Source: Nisaea acidiphila
Lineage (GTDB): Bacteria; Pseudomonadota; Alphaproteobacteria; Thalassobaculales; Thalassobaculaceae
Length of the DNA stretch: 64,000 bases
Reading direction: 5' to 3'
Assembly: GCF_024662015.1 (NCBI RefSeq)
Contig: NZ_CP102480.1
Location: 558,001-622,000, forward strand
Part shown: piece by piece, positions 27,366 to 37,034 of the stretch
Numbering within the stretch: the stretch's first letter is position 1
Layout: every line of letters starts with the position of its first letter
Notes under the pieces: model-generated
Databases searched by the model: none
Told to the model about the DNA's origin: nothing
Seen by the model: only the letters and a program-made list of their open reading frames with translations
Position numbers and translations under genes: made by a program

Positions 27366-28526
27366 TTAGAAAACCGCGTTGAAGCCCTTGGCTTTCAGAG
27401 CGGCATGACGCGCGGCCCGCCATTCGGCGTTCCAGGCATCGTCCGACGCCCCCTTGGCAAGGAAGTCCTTCCAGGCCGTCGCAAGCACTTCCTGGCGCTC
27501 GATCAGCTTGTCGTTATGGGCCTGCTCTTCAGCGCCCCACTTGCCGATCTCCTTGTAGTAGCGGACGGCACCGGCATGGTACGGCACGACCCATTTCAGG
27601 TTCTGCTTGTCCAATGCCCAGCCGTTGATGCCAGGCGCCTTGCCGGCATAATCGTCGAATAGCTCAACCATCGCCTTCGTCATATTGTAGACGAGGTCCT
27701 CTTCCTGTTCCGGATAGGCAACCAGAACCGGATAGGGATAGGCAGCGGTCGGAACCGGGGACTCTTTCTTGATGGTCGCGCCGACGCTGGCCATGGTCGG
27801 CTGGAAGAACGGCGCGATACCGGACATACGATCCAGACCGGCCTTGTTGCCGGCATCGATCGGCGGCCAGAGCAGCCCGCGCGGGCTGGCTTCCATCTCG
27901 TAAGCCTTGCCGGAGCTGGTGGAGGCGAAAGCTGCATCGACCTGTCCGTTCACCATGCCGGCCCAGGAAGCGCCGAAGCCGCCGAACTCGACCTTCTCGA
28001 CATCGTCCCACGTCAGCCCGCCATAGGCGAGATAGGCTTCGGTATTCACGTTGAGGGACGGCGAGCCCTTGACCCACGCAACCCGCTTGCCCTTGAGATC
28101 GCTGTATTCCTTGACCCCGATATCGCCTGCGACACCGACCGCGAGACCGATGGCACCGTTATTCATCATCAGCGTACGGATTTTCTGCGGGCCCCAGCGC
28201 TTGGCGCCGAAATCGAACGCCCCTTCCTGCGCCATGAAGCTCGCGCCGACGCCGGTCGCGGAGAACTGAACCTTGTTCTGACGCAGCGGCTCGGTCCGGG
28301 AAACGTCGTTCTTGCCCGGCAGGACACGAAGGTTGACGCCCAGTTTTGACTTCAGCGCGCCACCGATCGCGACCGACTGGTTATAGCCGGCGGTACCGGT
28401 TCCGTACGCCGTCCAGGCAAGCTGTTTCGGCAAGTTGGCGTCCGCAAGAGCAGTCCCGCCGAGAGCGACCGAAAGGACCGCTCCGGCAAGCGCGGCGCGC
28501 CGGATTGAATGCAAAGAAATGCCCAT
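27366..28526 (-). CDS. TAXI-family TRAP transporter solute receptor
   Basis: This 386-residue periplasmic protein has a signal peptide (ALAGAVLSVALGGTALA, cleavage before DAN). The mature part starts with WTAYGTGTAGYNQSVAIGGAL, the TAXI-family nucleating motif, and contains the later conserved segments GVGASFMAQEG and VAWVKGSPSLNV. AGGAGGAATTTC gives a near-perfect ribosome-binding site. It is the first gene of the two-gene TRAP operon, with its promoter and an inverted-repeat operator about 100 bases upstream. The ligand is unknown. Confidence 0.92.
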   Translation of the reverse strand: MGISLHSIRRAALAGAVLSVALGGTALADANLPKQLAWTAYGTGTAGYNQSVAIGGALKSKLGVNLRVLPGKNDVSRTEPLRQNKVQFSATGVGASFMAQEGAFDFGAKRWGPQKIRTLMMNNGAIGLAVGVAGDIGVKEYSDLKGKRVAWVKGSPSLNVNTEAYLAYGGLTWDDVEKVEFGGFGASWAGMVNGQVDAAFASTSSGKAYEMEASPRGLLWPPIDAGNKAGLDRMSGIAPFFQPTMASVGATIKKESPVPTAAYPYPVLVAYPEQEEDLVYNMTKAMVELFDDYAGKAPGINGWALDKQNLKWVVPYHAGAVRYYKEIGKWGAEEQAHNDKLIERQEVLATAWKDFLAKGASDDAWNAEWRAARHAALKAKGFNAVF

Positions 28527-28621
28527 GAAATTCCTCCTCTAGGCTCCCTGACGACCCGGTTTCGCATGGTTCATGCGGTCCGGACCCCTTGCAAAGAGCG
28601 GCTTATAGCGTCCGCCGCTCA

Positions 28622-28644
28622 TTTGCGAAATTGCGTTTCGCAAA
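28622..28644. promoter_or_regulatory. Perfect inverted repeat, likely operator of the TAXI operon
   Basis: TTTGCGAAA (28622-28630) and TTTCGCAAA (28636-28644) are perfect inverted copies five bases apart. On the minus strand they lie immediately downstream of the predicted -10 box, where a repressor would block the start of transcription. A further TTTCGCAAA copy stands alone at 28750-28758, before the DUF2189 gene. The regulator is not encoded next to it. Confidence 0.6.
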
Positions 28645-28645
28645 C

Positions 28646-28673
28646 ACAATATCCGTTAACGACCCTCGGTCAA
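28646..28673 (-). promoter_or_regulatory. Predicted sigma-70 promoter of the TAXI operon
   Basis: On the minus strand TTGACC (28673-28668) and TATTGT (28651-28646) are separated by 16 bases, a good match to sigma-70 boxes. The predicted leader to the TAXI ATG is about 115 bases and contains the inverted repeat at 28622-28644. Confidence 0.55.
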
Positions 28674-28809
28674 GAAGTTGCTCGCAACTGGCGCTGACGA
28701 ACTGGAACGAAACCGTTCTGGCGTGCGAACGGACGGTCGCGTGAAGCGCTTTCGCAAATCGGCCCGGCGGCGTAGACTCGCCGAAAAAAGATGTTGGGGA
28801 GGATGAGCA

Positions 28810-29592
28810 GTGACAGCAGACACCATATATCCGCCAAAAATAGTGGTCAGGGCCGCCACATTCGCGGATATCGGAGCGGCTCTCTCCGCCGGCTGGGGCG
28901 ATTTCCTGGCAACGGCCCGTTTCGGCCTGTTTTTTGGCGCCTTCTTCGCGTTCGGAGGAATCGGGATCCTGGCCATGGCCTGGGCGCTCGACCTCTCCTA
29001 CCTCGCCTACCCGACGGCGGTCGGCTTCTCCCTGATCGGCCCCTTCGCCGCAGTTGGTCTCTATGAGGTAAGCCGCCGCCACGGCGCCGCCCAACACCTC
29101 GTCTGGAGGGATATCCTCGGCGTGATCTTCGCCCAGCGGCGGCGTGAACTCGGCTGGATGGCCTTTGTGACCATGTTCATGCTGATCATGTGGATGTACC
29201 AGGTCCGCGTGCTGCTCGCGATCTTCCTCGGGTTCCAGTCCTTCACCAGCTTCGAGGGATTCCTGCAGGTCATTTTCACGACGTTTGACGGGCTGATGTT
29301 CCTCGGCCTCGGTCACATCTTCGGCTCCGTGCTCGCACTGATCCTCTATTCCGCGACAGTCATCTCGTTCCCGCTGCTGCTTGAGCAGGAACACGATTTC
29401 ATCACCGCAATGATCACGAGCTTCAAGGCCGTCACCATGAGCCCTGTCGTGATGATCGGATGGGCCGCAGTGATCGGCTTCACACTCTATATCTCAATGA
29501 TTCCGGCATTTCTCGGACTGATCGTCACGCTGCCAGTGCTCGGACACGCGACCTGGCACCTCTACAAGAGGCTGATCAGCTTCGAGGCCTAA
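28810..29592 (+). CDS. DUF2189-family integral membrane protein
   Basis: This 260-residue protein has about six hydrophobic segments and matches the DUF2189 pattern: a short soluble start, ALSAGWGDFLATARFGLFFG, GPFAAVGLYEVSRR, and HATWHLYKRLI at the end. The function of this family is not known. The start is GTG with GGGGAGGATGAGCA upstream. Its stop overlaps that of the convergent sensor kinase gene by a few bases. A stand-alone copy of the TTTCGCAAA element lies about 50 bases before the start. Confidence 0.85.
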   Translation: MTADTIYPPKIVVRAATFADIGAALSAGWGDFLATARFGLFFGAFFAFGGIGILAMAWALDLSYLAYPTAVGFSLIGPFAAVGLYEVSRRHGAAQHLVWRDILGVIFAQRRRELGWMAFVTMFMLIMWMYQVRVLLAIFLGFQSFTSFEGFLQVIFTTFDGLMFLGLGHIFGSVLALILYSATVISFPLLLEQEHDFITAMITSFKAVTMSPVVMIGWAAVIGFTLYISMIPAFLGLIVTLPVLGHATWHLYKRLISFEA

Positions 29593-32500
29593 CTCTTCGT
29601 GGTGAGATAGGCCTCGATATAACCCATTTCGGTTTCGATGAGGGCGAGCAGCGTTTCCAGCTCCGATGACAGATCGCCGGAAAGCGAGTCCGCTTCCTTC
29701 AGGCTGCTCTCGACCTTCTGCGCCTGCTCGTAAACATCGTTCAGGCGCAGGTTCCCAGAAACGCCTTTGATCTGGTGCGCATAGCGCGAGGCTTCCTCGA
29801 GTTCCCCCGCCGCGACATGTCCGTCAATCACAGTGCGGGCTTCGGAAAAACTCTCGCGGAACTGGCCGAGAAACCTGCCGACCATGGACTCGTCCCCGAT
29901 CATCTTCGCGATCGGCTCATAGCGCTGTGCAAGCTCTTCCGGAGACATAACGGCACTCTCTTCAACTTCGGTTTCTCCGGATCTCGCCGGACGTTCTTTT
30001 TGCGCCTCTGCAATCCCGCCGTTCCCTGACGCAGGATGCATTTTAGTGCCGCCCATCGTGCACCAGCGGGCAAGGGCGGTGAACAGTTTTTTGTTGTCCA
30101 CCGGCTTGGCGACATGATCCTGCATGCCGACCGCGAGACATTTCGCCCGCTCGTCGGAAAGCGCGTTGGCCGTCATCGCGATGATCGGCAGATCGTCGAA
30201 TTCGGGCTCTCCACGAACGATCTCCGTCGCCGCGTAGCCGTCAAGCACAGGCATTTGAATATCCATCAGAACGGCATCGAAGGCGGCACGACCGGAAGAC
30301 CGCAGAAGACTAACCGCAACGGCACCGTTCTCGGCCTGGCTGACCGCTATTCCCGCCTTCCCGAGAACGGCCGTCGCAATTTCGCGATTAATCTCATTAT
30401 CCTCGACGAGAAGTACCTTGAGGCCGGAGAGACTCTCCGGCCGAGCGTCGGTATGAGTGCCGCGTCCGGCGGAAAAGTCAGAGCCCGCGAGCGCGGCCAC
30501 GATACCGTCATGTAATGTTGAGGAACTGATCGGTTTGGCCAGCATGCCTCTCGCACCGGACGCACGGGCTTTCTCCCTGATCTCTTCACGTGCCTCGGCG
30601 GAGAACAGCAGGATTTTCGGCGGGACATTTCCGGCCGCCTCGTCATTCTCGATTATCTGCCGGCAGGCACTGAGCCCGTCGAGCTTCGGCATGATCCAGT
30701 CCAGAAGCACAATATCGAACGGCCCTTGCTGCCGCGCGGCGGCAACAGCCTGTTCACCGTCCACGACCTGCACGCAACCGATCCCCATTGCGCCGAGCAT
30801 TTCCGCCACAACGAACCGTGCAGTGTCGTTGTCGTCCGCGACAAGCGCGCGCAGCTGCTCGGGAAGCTCGGCTTCGTCCGGGCCGACGCCGATCTCCAGC
30901 GGAACGCAGAAATGAAACGAACTCCCCTCACCGGGTGTGCTCTTAACCCAGATCTCGCCTCCCAGAAGATCCGCCAGCGACGCGCTGATCGAAAGCCCGA
31001 GGCCGGTTCCCCCGAACTTGCGCGTCGTCGAGGTATCGGCCTGGGTGAATGAACTGAAGACCTTGGCCGCCTGCTCCTCGGTCATGCCGATGCCGGTGTC
31101 GCTGGCCTCGAAATGCAACAGGGCTTTCCCGTTTTCGACGCTTTCGGTCCGGACAGAGAGCGTGATCTTGCCACGGGGGGTGAACTTCACTGCGTTGCTG
31201 AGGAAGTTCAGGAGAATCTGACCGATACGGACCGGATCGCCGCGCAGGCTCCCCGGCGTGTTCGGATCTATGAACGTCTCGAACAACAGCCCCTTTTCCG
31301 CAGCCCGCAGGGATATGATGTCGTCGATCCGCTTGATCTCGTTCTGGATATTGAAATTGACGGTCTCAATCGTCATTTCGCCGGCCTCGATCTTCGAGAA
31401 ATCGAGAACGTCGTTGATGATCGCGAGAAGACTCTCTGACGAAGCCTCGATCTTCCGCATATAGTCGCGCTGCTGATCGTTGAGCGGTGTATCTGCGAGC
31501 AAACGGCTGAGACCGATCACACCGTTCAGCGGTGTCCGAATTTCGTGACTCATATTTGCGAGAAACATCGACTTCGCGCTATTTGCGAGTTCGGCTTCTT
31601 CGCGCGCCCGGCGAAGTTCCTCCTCCTGCGCCTTGAGCTCGGAGATGTCGACCCGCAGACCGACGCGGCCGCCGTCGCTGGTACTGTTCTCGATGATGCG
31701 CACCCAGCCACCGTTGAAATACTGGTCGACGCGCGCGACATCCTTCGAGCGATGCCGCGCTAGGCGCTCCTGGATCCACTCCTCCTCGTCCTGGTCCGTT
31801 ATTGCGTGAAAGCCCGACCTGACCCCGGCCCGCAGCGCTTCCTCGAACGGGATCCCGACCTTCGCTTCCATACCAAATTGCCGGAAGAAATCCGCATATC
31901 CCTTATTGAACAACATCAACCGGTCATCAGAATCGTAGTAGGAGAAGCTGTCCGGAAGCGCTTCGATAGCTTCGTTCAATTGTCGGTTCAGTTCATCGGC
32001 CCGGCGTTCCGCATTCTTGAGCTGCGTAATGTCCAGGCCAATCCAGACCACCGCGCCGTTGGAGAGCCTCTCCTCATGGATCATTAAATGCCAGTTGCCC
32101 CCGATCTCGGTGGCGTAGGAGAATTGCGGCAATTGATGCTGGGCGGACCGTTCCGCGATCCACGCTTCCTCGCGGCCGGCCGCGGCCGCGACTGTTCCCT
32201 GGTAGGCGACGGCACGAAGCACCTCGTCGAACGCCGCGCCGGGAACAAGCATGTCCCGGATCCGGTCGTTTAGCTCGAGATAGGCGTCGTTGCAGACGAC
32301 GAGTCTGTCGTCCGGCCCCCAGAGAACGAAGGGATCCCGGATCTGCTGGATCGCTTCCCTCAGAAGGTGCGCCTCGCGGCGGGCAAGCATCTCATCGGTC
32401 ACATTGGACGCAAACCCGCTATACCCGAGAAATTGGCCTTCGGAACCGAATCTCGGCTTGCCGCTGGTCCGCATCCAGATCTCGCCATCCGGAAGCGTCC

Positions 32501-32846
32501 TGTGGAAAACCAAATCCTCAAACGGGCGCCTGGCCGCCAAATCTTCGAGATGTGCCTTCCAGACTTCAGGCGACAGGTTCTGCCCGCCGATCTCCGCCCG
32601 CGACTTGCCGTAGTGCCATTCCGGAGGCCGGCCAACGAGCCGTTCCACGGAGCGGGACATGTATGTGAAGCAGTGGTTTTCGTCGGTTTCCCAGAACCAG
32701 CCGTTCGATACGTCGGCAAAAGTCTCAAGACGCTCTTGCACCTCGTGGCAATCGTCTGGGCCTGACTTTGCCTGTTTATCTCGGTTCATTCCCTCGACCG
32801 CGCGAAAAAGCTGTGAAACAGCAGCGCAGTTAAAGTAATCGCGCAT
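29589..32846 (-). CDS. Cytoplasmic hybrid sensor histidine kinase: PAS x3, kinase, REC, REC, HPt
   Basis: This 1085-residue kinase has no membrane segment or signal peptide. Three PAS domains (about 40-160, 165-275, 290-405) precede a HisKA domain with phospho-acceptor His434 in MSHEIRTPLNG. The ATPase domain has SNAVKF, DTGIGM and FGGTGLGLSIS. Two receiver domains follow (LLDWIMPKLDG and LMDIQMPVLDG), then a C-terminal HPt domain with its histidine in YAHQIKGVSGNL. A full phosphorelay is thus encoded in one chain, comparable to BarA/ArcB types but soluble. The output regulator is not adjacent. The start at 32846 or at the ATG 32789 cannot be decided. Confidence 0.92.
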   Translation of the reverse strand: MRDYFNCAAVSQLFRAVEGMNRDKQAKSGPDDCHEVQERLETFADVSNGWFWETDENHCFTYMSRSVERLVGRPPEWHYGKSRAEIGGQNLSPEVWKAHLEDLAARRPFEDLVFHRTLPDGEIWMRTSGKPRFGSEGQFLGYSGFASNVTDEMLARREAHLLREAIQQIRDPFVLWGPDDRLVVCNDAYLELNDRIRDMLVPGAAFDEVLRAVAYQGTVAAAAGREEAWIAERSAQHQLPQFSYATEIGGNWHLMIHEERLSNGAVVWIGLDITQLKNAERRADELNRQLNEAIEALPDSFSYYDSDDRLMLFNKGYADFFRQFGMEAKVGIPFEEALRAGVRSGFHAITDQDEEEWIQERLARHRSKDVARVDQYFNGGWVRIIENSTSDGGRVGLRVDISELKAQEEELRRAREEAELANSAKSMFLANMSHEIRTPLNGVIGLSRLLADTPLNDQQRDYMRKIEASSESLLAIINDVLDFSKIEAGEMTIETVNFNIQNEIKRIDDIISLRAAEKGLLFETFIDPNTPGSLRGDPVRIGQILLNFLSNAVKFTPRGKITLSVRTESVENGKALLHFEASDTGIGMTEEQAAKVFSSFTQADTSTTRKFGGTGLGLSISASLADLLGGEIWVKSTPGEGSSFHFCVPLEIGVGPDEAELPEQLRALVADDNDTARFVVAEMLGAMGIGCVQVVDGEQAVAAARQQGPFDIVLLDWIMPKLDGLSACRQIIENDEAAGNVPPKILLFSAEAREEIREKARASGARGMLAKPISSSTLHDGIVAALAGSDFSAGRGTHTDARPESLSGLKVLLVEDNEINREIATAVLGKAGIAVSQAENGAVAVSLLRSSGRAAFDAVLMDIQMPVLDGYAATEIVRGEPEFDDLPIIAMTANALSDERAKCLAVGMQDHVAKPVDNKKLFTALARWCTMGGTKMHPASGNGGIAEAQKERPARSGETEVEESAVMSPEELAQRYEPIAKMIGDESMVGRFLGQFRESFSEARTVIDGHVAAGELEEASRYAHQIKGVSGNLRLNDVYEQAQKVESSLKEADSLSGDLSSELETLLALIETEMGYIEAYLTTKS

Positions 32847-33010
32847 TCTTAGCGGATAGTTAATTTTAATAAACCCACCACCGAAGTCGGGTATTGTTTC
32901 TCCAATTCAAAAGTCTGTTCGTAGGAGACAACTGGAACATGGGACCAAATTGATCGATCTATTGAACGAACAAGCGACATACGACAGACACTGAGCGAAG
33001 GGAGGACATC

Positions 33011-33496
33011 ATGATCAAAGGGCTGCACCACAACGCCTATCGCTGCCGGGATTCGGAAGAGACCCGCGCCTTCTACGAAGATTTCCTGGGCCTGCCCCTG
33101 GTGCATGCCTTCGAGATCAAGGAAACGAAGAGCGGCCGCGCAACCAGCACGCTGCATTCCTTCTACAAGATGGAAGACGGGTCCGCGCTGGCCTTTTTCG
33201 AGGCCCCCGACAGGCCTTTCGAGTTCAAGAACCAGCACGATTTCGACCTGCATATCGCGCTCGAAGTCAGCATGGACGACCTGAAGGCGATGTACGAGAA
33301 AGGCAAGGCCGCCGGCATCGAGACCCGTGGCGTGGCCGATCACGGCTTCATCGACTCAATCTATTTCCGCGATCCGAACGGCTATGTGATCGAGCTGACG
33401 GCGAAACGCGAAGGCCATGACGAGGCAATGGACGGCAGCGACGGCCATGCGCATGCCGCCTTGAAGGATTGGCAGGCGAAAAAGGCCAGCGCCTGA
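33011..33496 (+). CDS. VOC-family (glyoxalase/dioxygenase fold) protein
   Basis: This 161-residue protein has the two beta-alpha-beta-beta-beta modules of the vicinal-oxygen-chelate fold. Candidate metal ligands are the His in KGLHHNAYR, the His in FDLHIALEV and the Glu in PNGYVIELTAKR. GGGAGGACATC provides a good ribosome-binding site. It could be a ring-cleaving dioxygenase, a glyoxalase or a resistance protein; the sequence does not choose. It is divergent from the hybrid kinase and convergent with the cysteine hydrolase. Confidence 0.8.
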   Translation: MIKGLHHNAYRCRDSEETRAFYEDFLGLPLVHAFEIKETKSGRATSTLHSFYKMEDGSALAFFEAPDRPFEFKNQHDFDLHIALEVSMDDLKAMYEKGKAAGIETRGVADHGFIDSIYFRDPNGYVIELTAKREGHDEAMDGSDGHAHAALKDWQAKKASA

Positions 33497-33499
33497 TCG

Positions 33500-34039
33500 T
33501 CAGTCGAGCCTGACTTCCGCCGCGGGGATGACGGTCGCCGGACCGATCGGCGAGAGAAAGTTCGACCAGATCGCATTGTGGTGCTTGATGATGCTCGGAG
33601 CATCGAGATGCGGCCGGTTGGCGGTCGTGTGTGTGTCGGACGGGACGACGGTCCGGATCTTCCGCGCAAGTGCCGCGCGCACCGTCGTATCGATACAATA
33701 GTCGGACGCGCAGCCGGTCACGATCACTTGTGCCACCGCCTCCCGCTCCAGCACTTCGGCCAGATCGGTTCCGAGAAAGGCATCGCACGACGTCTTGCGC
33801 ACGACCGGATCACCCGGACGAACATCAAGCTCCGGCAGCATGTGCCAGCCCGCCTCGTCTGGATGATGAGGATCCCCCTCCGGCCCGTCATGCTGGACGA
33901 AGATCACCGGCATGCCCCTGGCTCGCACTTTTCCCGCAAGGTCGTTAATACGGGCGACCGTCCCGAGCGTGTCATGACGAGCGCTGTAAGGCGTGAAAGA
34001 GCCGAGCTGCATGTCGATCACGATCAATGCGGTTTGCAT
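33500..34039 (-). CDS. Cysteine hydrolase of the isochorismatase family
   Basis: This 179-residue amidohydrolase-like enzyme has the family triad: Asp in LIVIDMQ, Lys in VVRKTSCDAF and Cys in VTGCASDYCIDTTVRAA. The cis-peptide region before the Cys is intact. Substrates in the family include isochorismate, nicotinamide, ureidoacrylate and carbamoyl compounds. I use the ATG at 34039, preceded by a G-rich ribosome-binding site, instead of the longer open frame that starts inside the CoA transferase. It is the last gene of the minus-strand run glpR to here. Confidence 0.85.
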   Translation of the reverse strand: MQTALIVIDMQLGSFTPYSARHDTLGTVARINDLAGKVRARGMPVIFVQHDGPEGDPHHPDEAGWHMLPELDVRPGDPVVRKTSCDAFLGTDLAEVLEREAVAQVIVTGCASDYCIDTTVRAALARKIRTVVPSDTHTTANRPHLDAPSIIKHHNAIWSNFLSPIGPATVIPAAEVRLD

Positions 34040-34058
34040 CGCCCCCCCTTTCCCTTTC

Positions 34059-35264
34059 TCAGATTGCGCCGCCGGACCTGAGATCCGCGATCTCCTCGTC
34101 CGAATAGCCCAGATCGGCAAGGATCTCCTCGGTATGCACGCCGAGTTCGGGCGGCGGGGCATCGACCCTCGGTGCGGCACCGTCGATCTTAACACCCGGC
34201 ACCACGACGCTGACATCCCGTCCGGTCCCCGGGACCGCGTCGAAGGTTTCCATCAGTCCCCGGTTCGCGATCTGGGGAGACGCGAGGACTTCCGGCACCG
34301 TCAGTACCCGTCCCGCAGGTACTCCGGCCGCGTTCAGCCTGGTCTCCCACGCGGCTGCCGTATCGGCTCCGAGCGCTTCCGTCAGCAGGTCCGCAAGTTG
34401 GGCCCTGTTCTCCAGCCGCGCAAGACGCGTCGCGAAGTGCGGATCCGCGATCAGATCCTTCCGCCCGACGATGCGGCAGACCGCCTCGAACTGTTCCTGC
34501 TTGTTAGCGGCGATGTTCAGCAATCCGTCGGCGGTCGTGAAGGTTCCCGACGGACTCGAGGTCACGTTGTCGTTGCCGACCGGCTTCGGCGGATTGCCCG
34601 CGATCAGGTAGTTGGAAACCGCCCAGCCCATCGTTGCCAGAACGGCTTCCAGCATGGCGACGTCGATGAAACGCGGCTCCGTCCGGTGCTTCTCGGCAAG
34701 CGCCGCGGAGACCGCCATCGCCGCGGTCAGGCCACCGATCGTGTCGGCCACGGGAAACCCCACCCGGTACGGCGCGGTGTCCGGTGCGCCGGTGATGCTC
34801 ATGATGCCGGAAAGCCCCTGCACGATCTGGTCATAGGCCGGCAAATCGCGCATCGGCCCGTCCTGGCCGAAGCCGGAGATGGCGCAATAGACGAGATCTT
34901 TGCGGACCGTCTTCAGGATCTCGAAGCCGAGCCCGAGCCGGTCCATGACGCCGGGGCGGAAGTTCTCCACCACGACGTCCGCCGTGCCGACGAGCCGCAG
35001 TAAGGCTTCCTTTCCGGCAACCGATTTCAGATTGAGGGTGATCGAGCGCTTGCCGGCATTCTGCGCCAGAAAGGAGACCCCCATCAGGGCCTCGTTCAGC
35101 TTCGGGTCGGAGCCGAGCTGACGTGCGAGATCGCCGCTCCCCGGCACCTCGACCTTGATCACCTCGGCGCCGAGATGGGCGAGCTGGTGGCAGCAGAACG
35201 GGCCCGCCAGCACGTTGGTCAGGTCGAGGACCCGCCTTCCCCCCAAAGGCTTCGGAGCTGTCAT
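34059..35264 (-). CDS. CaiB/BaiF-type (family III) CoA transferase
   Basis: This 401-residue enzyme moves CoA between carboxylic acids through an aspartyl-CoA intermediate. The N-terminus LGGRRVLDLTNVLAGPFCCHQLAHLGAEVIKVE and the ADVVVENFRPGVMDRLGLG segment are diagnostic, and the catalytic aspartate lies in the YDQIVQGLSGIMS region. It is placed 7 bases after upp, with GGAG directly before the ATG at 35264, so translation is probably coupled to upp. The substrate is unknown. The open frame reaches 35303, inside upp. Confidence 0.87.
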   Translation of the reverse strand: MTAPKPLGGRRVLDLTNVLAGPFCCHQLAHLGAEVIKVEVPGSGDLARQLGSDPKLNEALMGVSFLAQNAGKRSITLNLKSVAGKEALLRLVGTADVVVENFRPGVMDRLGLGFEILKTVRKDLVYCAISGFGQDGPMRDLPAYDQIVQGLSGIMSITGAPDTAPYRVGFPVADTIGGLTAAMAVSAALAEKHRTEPRFIDVAMLEAVLATMGWAVSNYLIAGNPPKPVGNDNVTSSPSGTFTTADGLLNIAANKQEQFEAVCRIVGRKDLIADPHFATRLARLENRAQLADLLTEALGADTAAAWETRLNAAGVPAGRVLTVPEVLASPQIANRGLMETFDAVPGTGRDVSVVVPGVKIDGAAPRVDAPPPELGVHTEEILADLGYSDEEIADLRSGGAI

Positions 35265-35271
35265 CTCCGAC

Positions 35272-35907
35272 TTACTTGGTGCCGTACATCCGGTCCCCGG
35301 CATCGCCGAGCCCCGGCATGATATAGCCGTGATCGTTCAGTTCACGGTCGATCGACGCGGTGAAAATCGGCACATCCGGCAGCGCCTTCTGGAAGGTTTC
35401 GATACCTTCCGGCGCGGCCAGAAGGCAGACGAATTTGATGTTGGTCGCCCCCGCCTCGCGCAGCCGCTCGATCGCGGCCACCGCGGAATTGCCGGTCGCC
35501 AGCATCGGATCGACGACGATGAAAAGCCGTTCGTCCCGGTGCTCAGGGAGCTTCAGGTAATACTCGACCGGTTTCAGCGTCTCCGGATCCCGGTAAAGGC
35601 CGATATGGCCGACACGGGCGGATGGAACCAGATCGAGCATGCCGTCAAGCAGGCCGTTGCCGGCACGCAGGATGGAGACGAAGCAGAGCTTCTTCCCCTC
35701 GAGCCGGGGCGCCATCATGGTCTCGATGGGGGTCTCGATCTCGATCCGCTCGAGCTCAAGATCCCGCAGCACCTCGTAGCAGAGCAGGTGCGCGATCTCC
35801 TTCAGGAGATGGCGGAACTTGGAGGTGGCCGTATCGGCCTTGCGCATGATGGTCAGCTTGTGCTGGACCAGCGGATGATCGACGACGGTGACGGGTTGTG
35901 CGCTCAC
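35272..35907 (-). CDS. upp: Uracil phosphoribosyltransferase
   Basis: This 211-residue salvage enzyme converts uracil and PRPP to UMP. The PRPP loop [19 protein letters not shown], the uracil-binding C-terminal stretch [25 protein letters not shown]-type end, and the N-terminal [15 protein letters not shown] are all family signatures. The start is GTG at 35907 with GAGGAGAG upstream; the longer open frame is not family-like. It sits between an EamA exporter and a CoA transferase, an unrelated grouping. Confidence 0.93.
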   Translation of the reverse strand: MSAQPVTVVDHPLVQHKLTIMRKADTATSKFRHLLKEIAHLLCYEVLRDLELERIEIETPIETMMAPRLEGKKLCFVSILRAGNGLLDGMLDLVPSARVGHIGLYRDPETLKPVEYYLKLPEHRDERLFIVVDPMLATGNSAVAAIERLREAGATNIKFVCLLAAPEGIETFQKALPDVPIFTASIDRELNDHGYIMPGLGDAGDRMYGTK

Positions 35908-36016
35908 GGAAACTCTCTCCTCAGGCTCCGGCGGCAAATTGCAGTCCGGCCGGACATTCAATCTTTGCCCAGTCATACGCAGTCGCCTGAAAAGGGCAAG
36001 CCCGTGCTGGCGGAAT

Positions 36017-36931
36017 CTAGCTCTTGGTCCGGTTCGCGAGCGCGATACCGCCGAGAACGAGGACGAGAGCCGCCGCATGAAACCAGGCGAAGACCTCGCC
36101 CAGGATGACGACGGCGAAGGCCGCGGCGAAGATCGGTACCAGATTGACGAAGACCCCTGCCCGGCCGGGGCCGATCAGGTCGACGCCGCGCAGGAAGAAG
36201 ATCTGCGCCAGGAAGGACGGGAACAAGGTGACGAAGAGCACGATCCCCCACCCCTTGGGCGTCGGCCACTGGAAATCGCCGAGATAGACCTCGATCGCGG
36301 CGAGCGGCAGCGCGGTGACGAAGGCGGCGCCCGCCATCACCGTGAACATGGCAATCCCGGATACGTTCGGACGCTTGCGCAGCGCCACCGTGTAGCCGGC
36401 ATAGAGGGCGCACGCTCCGACCATCAGCAGATCGCCCCGATTGAACTGGAGTGCGGCGAGCCTTTCCAGTTCGCCCTGAGAGGCGATAAGCGTGATCCCG
36501 ACCATGGTCAGCAGGACGCCCCCGGCCTGCACGAGGGAGACCCGCGTGCCGTAGACCGTGAGTGCACCTAGCAGCACGAAGACAGGGATCGCGCCCTGCA
36601 AAATCCCCATATTGATCGCGACCGTGGAATGGGCCGCGACATAGAAAAGACCGTTGAACAGCGTGAAACCGCAGGCCCCGAGAGCGAGCAGAAACCAGAT
36701 CCTCTCGCGCATCACCGGCCATTCGGCCAAAACCTTCTTGCGCGAGACAAATCCCATCAGGACAACGACACCGGCCCAGCGCAGCAGAACGAGCGCCATC
36801 GGCGAGATTTCGCCGATCGCCATTCTGCCCGCGATCGCGTTGCCGCCCCACATCATCGTGGTCAGCGCGAGCAACACATACGCGTTCCCGTAGAAGGCGG
36901 CTCCGATGCCACCCGCTCTCGGCCCGGTCAT
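36017..36931 (-). CDS. EamA/DMT-family transporter
   Basis: This 304-residue inner-membrane protein has ten hydrophobic helices in two EamA repeats ([21 protein letters not shown] near the start, [19 protein letters not shown] in the second repeat). It probably exports a metabolite or amino acid; the ligand is unknown. The ATG at 36931 has GGGAGGGAG upstream. It follows glpD on the same strand after about 100 bases and precedes upp. Confidence 0.85.
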   Translation of the reverse strand: MTGPRAGGIGAAFYGNAYVLLALTTMMWGGNAIAGRMAIGEISPMALVLLRWAGVVVLMGFVSRKKVLAEWPVMRERIWFLLALGACGFTLFNGLFYVAAHSTVAINMGILQGAIPVFVLLGALTVYGTRVSLVQAGGVLLTMVGITLIASQGELERLAALQFNRGDLLMVGACALYAGYTVALRKRPNVSGIAMFTVMAGAAFVTALPLAAIEVYLGDFQWPTPKGWGIVLFVTLFPSFLAQIFFLRGVDLIGPGRAGVFVNLVPIFAAAFAVVILGEVFAWFHAAALVLVLGGIALANRTKS

Positions 36932-37034
36932 CTCTGGGCTCCCTCCCAAGGGATTGATTTGCCGGCCGGATGGCCGGGGAAGCAGCATGCGGACGGCAAC
37001 CGATAGCGGCAAGAAGATTACATGCAAAGCAGCG

